DNA of 64,000 nucleotides, taken from contig NZ_QICJ01000015.1 in assembly GCF_003201105.1 (NCBI RefSeq), forward strand, positions 1 through 64,000, given 5' to 3'. The stretch is from Dyella sp. AtDHG13 (GTDB lineage: Bacteria > Pseudomonadota > Gammaproteobacteria > Xanthomonadales > Rhodanobacteraceae). The translations under genes were made by a program, and so were the position numbers. A model generated the notes under the pieces. The model ran no database searches, had not been told where the DNA came from, and saw nothing but the letters and a program-made list of their open reading frames with translations. Positions 1-6,631 of the stretch are shown one piece after another (positions within the stretch are counted from its first letter, which is position 1; every line of letters begins with the position of its first letter).

Positions 1-92
1 GATCAAGGAACCCTTGCCAACCCATCACCGAGCGATAAGCTCGCAACCTTGGACTCTACGAAATAGGTTTTGGCCCTAAGCCCGGGGGCAGG

Positions 93-743
93 TCACAGCG
101 TGCCAGCGCCCATCCGCTCGTCCACACGCTGCGTGGCTGCCACCTCGAGCGCGATGGTGAGTGCGCGCACCACGTCGTCCTTGCTCATGCTTGGCGCATT
201 CGGGAAGCGCGCCGCCTGCGAGGGCAGGTAGGGAATATGGATGAAGCCTGCGCGCAGGTCGCGATGCGGGGCGGCCAGGTGCAGCATCAGGTAGGCGACG
301 TGGTTGCACACGAAGGTGCCCGCCGTGTTCGACAGCTCCGCCGGCAGGCCCTGCGCCAGCAGCGCCTTGAGCATGGCCTTGACCGGCAGGGTGCTGAAGT
401 ACGCCGCGGGGCCGCCGGCCACCACGGCCTCATCGATGGGTTGCTCGCCGGCGTTGTCCGGGATGCGCGCATCCTGCACGTTGATGGCCACGCGCTCGAT
501 GGAGAGCCGGCTGCGTCCGCCGGCCTGGCCGACGCCCAGCAGGATCGCCGGCCGTACCTCGTCCACCATGAGCGACAGCTCGCGCTGCGAATCGGCGAAT
601 GCGGTGGGCAGCAGGCGCGACACCACGAGGTGCCCGCCGATGTGCTTGCCGTCCAGCTCGCGCACGGCTTCCCACGAGGGGTTGATGTCTTCGTTGCCGA
701 ACGGCGTGAAGCCGGTGAGCAGGATGCGCGGTGGTTTCGTCAT
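93..743 (-). CDS. pcp: Pyroglutamyl-peptidase I
   Basis: Cytosolic cysteine peptidase (family C15) that removes N-terminal pyroglutamate from peptides and releases free 5-oxoproline. The 216-residue product has the usual family length. The expected Glu-Cys-His triad is visible: E83 in the SIERVAIN segment, C146 in GTFVCNHVAY and H169 in FIHIPYLP. The start is the ATG at 741-743, which opens directly into the conserved PRILLTGFTPFG strand; a longer in-frame extension upstream runs through the neighbouring gene and is rejected. It is the last gene of the operon, 29 bp after the DUF979 gene. Its product, 5-oxoproline, is the substrate of the PxpABC enzyme encoded upstream in the same operon. Confidence 0.95.
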   Translation of the reverse strand: MTKPPRILLTGFTPFGNEDINPSWEAVRELDGKHIGGHLVVSRLLPTAFADSQRELSLMVDEVRPAILLGVGQAGGRSRLSIERVAINVQDARIPDNAGEQPIDEAVVAGGPAAYFSTLPVKAMLKALLAQGLPAELSNTAGTFVCNHVAYLMLHLAAPHRDLRAGFIHIPYLPSQAARFPNAPSMSKDDVVRALTIALEVAATQRVDERMGAGTL

Positions 744-772
744 GGGCAAAGCTCTCGTGTCATGCGGCGTGC

Positions 773-1741
773 TCAGCGGAACACCAGCGCCCACATGGCG
801 AGGAAAGTGGCGGCGAAAATGCCCGCCGCGCTCCAGGCCTGGGCGCGGATTACGCCGTAAGGGTTGCGCAATTCCAGTAGGGCCGCGGGCACCAGGTTGT
901 AGTCGGCGGCCATGGGCGTGAGCAGCGTGCCGCAATAGCCGCACAGCATGCCCATGGAGCCAAGGATGGCTGGATGCGCGCCATAGCGATGCACCAGCAG
1001 CGGCAGGCCGATGCCCGCCATCATCACCGGGAACGCGGCGAACGCATTGCCCATGATCACGGTGAACAGCACCATGCCCAGCGCGAACACCAGCAGGCAG
1101 AGGAAGGCATTGCCTTCGGGCAGGATCATCTGCGCCAGCGCGGCGATGGCGGCGCCGACGCCGCTCTGCGTGAACACTTCGCCCAGCGCGGCCAGCAGCA
1201 GCGGCAGCAGCGCCGCCCAGCCGATGGCGTCGAGCAGGCGGCGGCCTTCCGATACGCCTTGAAGCACCGGCGCCTGCGCCACGCGCGCTGCCGCGAGCAG
1301 GGCGATCACGCAGGCCAGCATCAGGCCGGTCAAGGTCATCTGCGGTTTGGCTAACAATGCATGGCCGCCGATCGACAGGTGCTCGCCGACCAGCGCGACG
1401 ACCAGCGTGACCAGCGGAATCAATAGCGCCGGCACGAACAGCTTGTGGCCGAGCCGCAGCGCGGAAGCCAGTCGCGCCGACGCGCTCGCCGTTTCCGGAT
1501 GGGCCTTGCGGCGCATGCGCGGCGCGATCAGGGCCAGCGCGATCACCACGCAACCCGCCAGTTGCGCGGGCAGGGCGTTGCCGGCCTTCTGCGCGGCGAG
1601 CACCGCGTCGCCACCGGCGAACAGCAGGCCGAGCAAGCCCCAGAACGCCGCGCAATAGAACTGTCGCTCGCCAGCCTTGCGCCAGGACGTGTAGAACAGG
1701 AAGGCCGCGATCAGCCAGTAGGCGTATTCGATGCGCAGCAT
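773..1741 (-). CDS. DUF979 family membrane protein, putative 5-oxoproline permease subunit
   Basis: A 322-residue polytopic inner-membrane protein with about nine or ten hydrophobic segments spread over its whole length. It starts MLRIEYAYWL, two bases after the stop of the DUF969 gene. Conserved-looking loops include IMGNAFAAFPVMMAGIG and GYCGTLLTPMAADYN. The family is functionally uncharacterised but regularly sits beside DUF969 and pcp. The position here, between the oxoprolinase genes and pcp, makes a two-part 5-oxoproline (pyroglutamate) transporter with DUF969 the best guess. Family membership is judged from sequence and context; the transport role is inference. Confidence 0.85.
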   Translation of the reverse strand: MLRIEYAYWLIAAFLFYTSWRKAGERQFYCAAFWGLLGLLFAGGDAVLAAQKAGNALPAQLAGCVVIALALIAPRMRRKAHPETASASARLASALRLGHKLFVPALLIPLVTLVVALVGEHLSIGGHALLAKPQMTLTGLMLACVIALLAAARVAQAPVLQGVSEGRRLLDAIGWAALLPLLLAALGEVFTQSGVGAAIAALAQMILPEGNAFLCLLVFALGMVLFTVIMGNAFAAFPVMMAGIGLPLLVHRYGAHPAILGSMGMLCGYCGTLLTPMAADYNLVPAALLELRNPYGVIRAQAWSAAGIFAATFLAMWALVFR

Positions 1742-1743
1742 GC

Positions 1744-2436
1744 TCAGCCCTCCTGTGCGTTGCGCGCCGATGCGCGGCGCTGCAGCCGGCGCTGGAACAG
1801 CCAGATGCGCACCGACTGGATCACGAATGCAGCGATGGCCGTGGGCAAGGCCCACAGAGCAATCGACAGCGGCGTCAGGTCGATGCCGTGCTGGGCGTAG
1901 AAACCCTGGATCAGCAGCACCGCGCCGAGGGCGATGAACACGTCCTCGCCGAAAAAGCGGCCGATATTGTCGGTGGCCGCGGCGACGGCGCGTACCTCGT
2001 CGCGGTCGGCGGCGTCGAGTTCGGGATGGATCTTTTCCGCCGCCGCCTCGCCCATCGGCGCCAGCAGCGGGCGCACCGTCTGCGCTGCGCCGGCCACGCC
2101 GGTCAAGCCGAACATGGCCAACGCTTCGCGCACCAGCAGGTAGCCGATCAGCAACCGCGCCAGGGTCATGCCGCGCAATCGTCCCATCCATTGCTGCGCG
2201 TGTTCGCGCAGGCCCGCATGTTCGAGCAGGCCAATGGCGGGCAGGGTGAGCACGAACATCAGCAGCATGCGCGAGGACACGAAGCTCTTGCCCAGCAAGG
2301 CCAGCAGATCCGGCACGTGCAAACCGGCCAGCAGTCCGCTGACCAGCGCCGCGCCGACCACCACCGGCACCGGATTGAAGCGCAGGGCGAAGCCGATGAC
2401 GATCACCGCCACCCCCAACAGCGGCCAGTAGTTCAT
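1744..2436 (-). CDS. DUF969 family membrane protein, putative 5-oxoproline permease subunit
   Basis: A 230-residue membrane protein starting MNYWPLLGVAVIVIGFALRF, with about five or six hydrophobic segments. The ATG at 2434-2436 overlaps the pxpA stop in a TCAT (ATGA on the coding strand) arrangement, which implies translational coupling. A soluble-looking stretch EKIHPELDAADRDEVRAVAA precedes DNIGRFFGEDVFIALGAV. In established genome-context studies DUF969 and DUF979 co-occur with pcp and oxoprolinase genes. With its partner it is probably the substrate importer of this operon, though no direct motif proves this. Confidence 0.85.
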   Translation of the reverse strand: MNYWPLLGVAVIVIGFALRFNPVPVVVGAALVSGLLAGLHVPDLLALLGKSFVSSRMLLMFVLTLPAIGLLEHAGLREHAQQWMGRLRGMTLARLLIGYLLVREALAMFGLTGVAGAAQTVRPLLAPMGEAAAEKIHPELDAADRDEVRAVAAATDNIGRFFGEDVFIALGAVLLIQGFYAQHGIDLTPLSIALWALPTAIAAFVIQSVRIWLFQRRLQRRASARNAQEG

Positions 2437-3224
2437 GCGCGATGCTCCGTGGCGTGCGGCGCCGCGATGCCGATGTCGGCCGCTTCCAGCGCGGCGCGCA
2501 ATTGCCGCGCAAAGGCGACCGCATGCGCGCCGTCGCCATGCACGCACAAGGTATCGACCTGCAAGGCGATGACGCTGCCATCGACGGCGCGCACCTGTCC
2601 TTCGCGCGCCATGGCCATCGCCTGGGCAATCGCCTCGTCGCTTTCCTGGATCACCGCGTCGGGCTCGCGCCGCGGTTGCAGCGAGCCATCGGATCGATAG
2701 CGGCGGTCGGCAAACGCTTCGGACGCCACCGCCAATCCCAGCGCGACGCCGGCATCGACGAGGGCGGAATTCGCCAGCCCGAACAGGCGCAGCGTGGGAT
2801 CGAAATCGTGCACGGCGCGCGCGATGGCCGCGGCCAGCGCCGCGTCGCGCGCAGCCATGTTGTACAGCGCGCCGTGCGGCTTGACGTGGCGCAGGCGCGT
2901 GCCGGCGGCTTGCGCGAAGCCGTGCAGCGCGCCGATCTGATAGAGGGTGAGTGCATAGGCTTCGTTGGGCGTCACCGCCATCTCGCGCCGGCCGAAACCC
3001 TGCAGGTCAGGCAGCGAAACATGGGCGCCGATGGCGACATCGTGCTGCACGGCCATCGCGACGGTGCCGCGCATGATGTCGGGGTCGCCACCATGGAAGC
3101 CGCAGGCGATGTTGGCCGAGCTGACGATGGCGAGCAGCGCCGCGTCGTCGCCCATGCGCCAGGCGCCGAAGGATTCGCCCAGGTCGCTGTTGATGTCGAT
3201 GGTCTTGGCGAAGCGGTTTTTCAT
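2433..3224 (-). CDS. pxpA: 5-oxoprolinase subunit A (LamB/YcsF family)
   Basis: Subunit A of the prokaryotic ATP-dependent 5-oxoprolinase, which converts 5-oxoproline to L-glutamate with the PxpBC subcomplex. The 263-residue product carries the family signatures: IDINSDLGESFG near residue 9, the SANIACGFHGGDP segment, RHVKPHGALYN in the middle and LCVHGDGAHAV near the C-terminus. The start overlaps the pxpC stop by four bases, so the operon is translationally coupled. It acts in the cytosol. The name rests on clear family motifs plus the adjacent pxpB and pxpC genes. Confidence 0.95.
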   Translation of the reverse strand: MKNRFAKTIDINSDLGESFGAWRMGDDAALLAIVSSANIACGFHGGDPDIMRGTVAMAVQHDVAIGAHVSLPDLQGFGRREMAVTPNEAYALTLYQIGALHGFAQAAGTRLRHVKPHGALYNMAARDAALAAAIARAVHDFDPTLRLFGLANSALVDAGVALGLAVASEAFADRRYRSDGSLQPRREPDAVIQESDEAIAQAMAMAREGQVRAVDGSVIALQVDTLCVHGDGAHAVAFARQLRAALEAADIGIAAPHATEHRA

Positions 3225-4204
3225 GGCGATTCCAGCCGTTGGGCGATGCGTCGTATCAGTTGTTGCAGCGCGTCGTTCCGCGCGCGCAGGCGTTGCAGGG
3301 CGTCGTCCATGGCGATGGTCTCGAAGCATACGGCATCGCCCGGCCGGCGCTGCGCGATGCGCGGCAAGTCCACCACCGCGAGCTGGCCGATGCGCGGATA
3401 GCCGCCCGTCACCGGTGCCTCGGCCAGCAGCAGGATCGGCTGTCCCGATGGCGGCAATTGCAGCGTGCCGGGCAGGGTGGCTTCGGAGATCAGTTCGAGT
3501 GGATGCGACAGCTGCAGCGGCGCGCCATCCATGCGACAGCCGGTGCGATTGCTGTCCTTGCTCACCGCGAAGCGCTGCGTGAACAGCGCGCGCTGCGATG
3601 GCACATCCAGTGCGTCGTAATGATGGCCGCGCAGCAAGGCCAGCGGCGCGCGTGCATAGTCGAGCCACGGTTGCGGATCGAGCCCCCAGCGCAACGCCTG
3701 CACGGTGCGCCGCGAGCGGAACCATGGCGCGTGTTCCGCGTTTCCCGTATCGATGACGTCACCCGCCTGCAAGGCGCGTCCGTCCAGCGGGCCGGTGCGC
3801 GCGTGCAGGTCGGTGCTGCGGCTGCCCAGCACCGGCGCGACGGCAAAGCCGCCGCGAATGGCGAGGTAACTGCGGCAGCCGTGGCGCATGCCGCCCAGGC
3901 GCAGCGGCGTACCGGCCGGCAGGAAACAGGTGGTCCACGGCGGCAGCGGCTGGCCATCCGCGCGTGCATCGATGATGCCGCCGGTAAGCGCCACCACCGC
4001 GTCGCGCTGCAAGCGCAGCGTGGGGCCGGCCAGCGTGATCTCCAGCGCCGCTTCGTTCGCGTCGTTGCCGACCAGGGCATTGGCCAGGCGCCAGGCGGGT
4101 TCGTCCATCACGCCCGCGCGCCCCAGCCCCAGGTGTGCGTAGCCGCTGCGGCCGCCGTCCTGCAGGCTGCTGAGCAGGCCGGGTTTGATGACCTCGACAC
4201 TCAT
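3221..4204 (-). CDS. pxpC: 5-oxoprolinase subunit C (biotin-dependent carboxyltransferase-like)
   Basis: A 327-residue protein of the KipA/AHS2 (allophanate hydrolase C-terminal-like) family, which with PxpB forms the ATP-dependent part of 5-oxoprolinase. The N-terminal VIKPGLLSSLQDGGRSGYAH and the downstream SNRTGCRMDGAPLQ and GGYPRIGQLAVVDLPRIAQ blocks are characteristic. The start overlaps the end of pxpB by four bases (4201-4204). Some members are annotated as urea amidolyase-related, but the pxpA neighbour and pcp make oxoprolinase the better assignment. Confidence 0.94.
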   Translation of the reverse strand: MSVEVIKPGLLSSLQDGGRSGYAHLGLGRAGVMDEPAWRLANALVGNDANEAALEITLAGPTLRLQRDAVVALTGGIIDARADGQPLPPWTTCFLPAGTPLRLGGMRHGCRSYLAIRGGFAVAPVLGSRSTDLHARTGPLDGRALQAGDVIDTGNAEHAPWFRSRRTVQALRWGLDPQPWLDYARAPLALLRGHHYDALDVPSQRALFTQRFAVSKDSNRTGCRMDGAPLQLSHPLELISEATLPGTLQLPPSGQPILLLAEAPVTGGYPRIGQLAVVDLPRIAQRRPGDAVCFETIAMDDALQRLRARNDALQQLIRRIAQRLESP

Positions 4205-4983
4205 GGCGTCACGCCCGCTTCCGCGGCGAACTGCCGGTACGTGTCTTCATCGATAGGCTGAAAGCGCACGTGGTCGCCGGGTAGCAGCCGCGACGGTGGA
4301 TCGGCGTCGAGGTCGAACAGCCGCAGCGGCGTGCGGCCGAGTACATGCCAGCCGCCCGGCAGCGCCTGCGGATAGATGCCGGTCTGCAACCCGCCAATCG
4401 CAATGCTGCCGGCCGGCACGCTGATGCGCGGCTGGCTGCGGCGCGGCATGGCGAGGGCAGGATCGAGCCCGAGCAGATACGGGAAGCCCGGCGCAAAGCC
4501 CAGCATGGCCACGCGGTAGGTCGGCGCGCTGTGGCGTGCGATCACTTCGTCCGTCGACAGGCGCGCATGGGCGGCGATGTCGGCCAGGTCCATGCCGGCG
4601 TACCACACCGGCACTGTCACTTCGCGCGCGACGACGTTGGTCGACGCATCCTTCCGCCATGCCGCCTCGATCGCTGCGCGCAGGCGTTCCGCGGTCAACG
4701 GGCCGCCGTGCGCTTCCCATTCCGCAAGGTCGACACGCAGCAGCAGGCTCGCATACGCAGGCACGCATTCGACGTGAGGCAGATGCGCGCGCAGCCGCGC
4801 GGCGGCCTCGTGCACGCGCGCATTCACGGTGGCGTCGATGGTGTCGCCGAAGCGCCATAGCCAGGCGCCTTCCGCGAGCGCTTCAAGGCGGATGTCGGAC
4901 GGCATGCCGGTCATGGCGTCGCCGTCCGCGCGCGCCGGGGCGGGTGATGGATCGTGCGGGTCGGCGCCAGGGGGGTGCGTCAT
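4201..4983 (-). CDS. pxpB: 5-oxoprolinase subunit B (KipI/AHS1 family)
   Basis: First gene of the 5-oxoproline operon and partner of PxpC. The core contains LGFAPGFPYLLGLDP, SVPAGSIAIGGLQTGIYP and PGGWHVLGRTPLRLFD, all typical of the AHS1/KipI family. From the ATG at 4981-4983 the product is 260 residues with a proline-rich, probably disordered N-terminus. An internal ATG at 4912-4914 would give 237 residues, closer to the family length. Neither has a convincing ribosome-binding site, so the start is uncertain. The gene faces a 500 bp regulatory gap shared with the divergent sugar locus. Confidence 0.92.
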   Translation of the reverse strand: MTHPPGADPHDPSPAPARADGDAMTGMPSDIRLEALAEGAWLWRFGDTIDATVNARVHEAAARLRAHLPHVECVPAYASLLLRVDLAEWEAHGGPLTAERLRAAIEAAWRKDASTNVVAREVTVPVWYAGMDLADIAAHARLSTDEVIARHSAPTYRVAMLGFAPGFPYLLGLDPALAMPRRSQPRISVPAGSIAIGGLQTGIYPQALPGGWHVLGRTPLRLFDLDADPPSRLLPGDHVRFQPIDEDTYRQFAAEAGVTP

Positions 4984-5483
4984 CGTGGTGGACCATCGCG
5001 TGTTCGCGGGGAGTGTTGCAGAACGGCCCGCGTTTGCCGATCCGCGCGCAGGCGCTTCATATGGCCCGAGCACATCGCCGGAGCGCGAGCCTGCATCGGA
5101 AAATTCCGGACGAGTTGATGGCCTAACGTTGTCAATCCGCGACGCAGTCACCTGCCTGGGCAGCTGTAACAAGGCCGGAAATCCCCCCTTTCGGACTGCC
5201 ATTTGGCCGCATCGGGTCATGGCTCAACATCGTTGTCGTGGCGCATTGCGAAATGGCCTATTCGTCGCCCATAAACGACAAAAGATGCATGACAAACAAT
5301 GAATTACATGAAAACGAGGCGCGGGCAAAACGGCCCGCCTCAACGCCGCATGCTGCCCTGCCGCACAGGTCTTTCCTGCACATGACTTGTGGATTGTTGA
5401 CAACGTTGTCAGGCATTACCCAGACTCGGCCATCATGGATCGCGTTCACAGGAACGTGACACGAGGATGACGAGGGGATCGCA
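4984..5483. other. Divergent regulatory gap between pxpB and the sugar kinase gene
   Basis: No convincing gene is seen in these 500 bp. The middle (about 5160-5320) is clearly more A/T-rich than the flanks. The gap contains a perfect palindrome at 5398-5411 and a partial copy near 5121-5134 whose right half (GTTGTCA) matches exactly, with centres 277 bp apart. A bulged G/C hairpin lies at about 5316-5341. The promoters of both divergent transcription units must lie here, but I cannot place -35/-10 boxes with confidence. Confidence 0.6.
5398..5411. promoter_or_regulatory. Perfect 14 bp palindrome TGACAACGTTGTCA, probable operator
   Basis: The sequence TGACAACGTTGTCA is a perfect inverted repeat with a central CG, the form typical of LacI-family operators. 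It lies 73 bp before the GTG of the kinase gene, at the head of the amino-sugar locus. No LacI regulator gene is present in the window, so a factor encoded elsewhere would have to bind it. The operator role is inferred from symmetry and position only. Confidence 0.6.
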
Positions 5484-6506
5484 GTGGTCGAAGGGGTCAG
5501 CCACAGCGCACGCGAGTTCCTGGCGAACGAAGCCATGTTTCTCGCTGCGGACGTCGGAGGCACGCATGCCCGCATCGGGCTGGTGAGTCGCCAGCCGGAC
5601 GGCTCGCGCCCGGTGACGGTGTTGCAGTACCACCGCTATGCCTGCGCCGAGTGGCCGAGCCTCACGGCCGTGCTGCAGGACTTCGTCGGCCAGCTGGATC
5701 GCTCCGTGCGTGTGGACCGCTGCGCCGTCGCCAGCGCCGGCTACGTGCTGGGCGACGCCATCGTCAACGACAACCTGCCGTGGCCGGTCTCCATCCGCGA
5801 TATCCGCGACAGCCTCGGCATCGAGCAGCTCGCCGTCGTCAATGATTTCGAAGCCGTGGCCTATGCCACGCAGTTCCTGAGCACGGCCGACACCACCGCC
5901 GTGATCGAAAGCGAAGCGCCGCCGGCCGAAGGCCCTGTGCTGGTGATGGGCCCGGGCACCGGCCTGGGCTCGGCGGTGCTGCTGCCGGGCCATCCGCACG
6001 CCACCGTGCTTGCCACCGAAGCCGGCCAGATCGCGCTGGCGCCGGGCAACGAACGCGAGATCGAGATACTCCGCTACCTGGCGCGCGACCGCGCCTACGT
6101 GTCGTTCGAACACGCCCTGTCGGGCCCGGGCCTGCTCAACCTGTATCGCGCGCTGTGCGCGCTGCGCGGGCAGTCGCCGGTGCTGGCGCAGCCGGCGCAG
6201 GTCACGCAGGCGGCGCTGGAGCGCAGCGACGCGGCGGCGGTGGAAGCCCTGGACGTGTTCTGCGGCCTGCTGGGCAGCTTCGTGGGCGACCTGTGCCTGC
6301 TCTACGGCGCGCGCGGCGGCGTGTTCCTCGCCGGCGGCATTCTTCCGCAGATCCGCGACGTGCTGCTGACCAGCAGCTTCCGCCAGCGCTTTTTCAACAA
6401 GGGCGTGATGCGCGCCTTTCTGCAGCAGGTTCCCGTACGACTGATGGAGCACGGCCAGCACGGTGTGATCGGTGCGGCCGGCCTGTACCTGGACGGGCAT
6501 ACGTAA
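5484..6506 (+). CDS. Glucokinase-family sugar kinase (probable N-acetylglucosamine/glucose kinase)
   Basis: A 340-residue cytosolic ATP-dependent hexokinase of the bacterial glucokinase (Glk) family. Visible motifs are AADVGGTHARIG (about 21-32, phosphate binding), VVNDFEAVAYA with the probable catalytic base D121, GPGTGLGSAVL (156-166), TEAGQ (E179) and GVFLAGGILPQI near the C-terminus. The GTG at 5484 is preferred because a GAGGGG ribosome-binding site lies about six bases upstream; an ATG at 5535 lacks one. It is the first gene of a locus with a TonB-dependent receptor, a GH9 enzyme, GH20 and a NagX-like protein, so the physiological substrate may be GlcNAc rather than glucose. Substrate choice is inference. 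Confidence 0.88.
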   Translation: MVEGVSHSAREFLANEAMFLAADVGGTHARIGLVSRQPDGSRPVTVLQYHRYACAEWPSLTAVLQDFVGQLDRSVRVDRCAVASAGYVLGDAIVNDNLPWPVSIRDIRDSLGIEQLAVVNDFEAVAYATQFLSTADTTAVIESEAPPAEGPVLVMGPGTGLGSAVLLPGHPHATVLATEAGQIALAPGNEREIEILRYLARDRAYVSFEHALSGPGLLNLYRALCALRGQSPVLAQPAQVTQAALERSDAAAVEALDVFCGLLGSFVGDLCLLYGARGGVFLAGGILPQIRDVLLTSSFRQRFFNKGVMRAFLQQVPVRLMEHGQHGVIGAAGLYLDGHT

Positions 6507-6631
6507 GACCAGGGGAGAGCAACACCCGAGTAACAACCGTTGCATTGAGCCGGGCGCAAGCCCAGACCGCCACGCAGCAGCCGGACGACCCACAACTTCC
6601 GCTGCCGAAATGCCTTCGAGGGGAGGACACC

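Noticed and set aside
1-92. Left edge sequence before pcp
   Set aside because: It could be the end of a neighbouring feature, but 92 bases show no gene, repeat or RNA that I can support.
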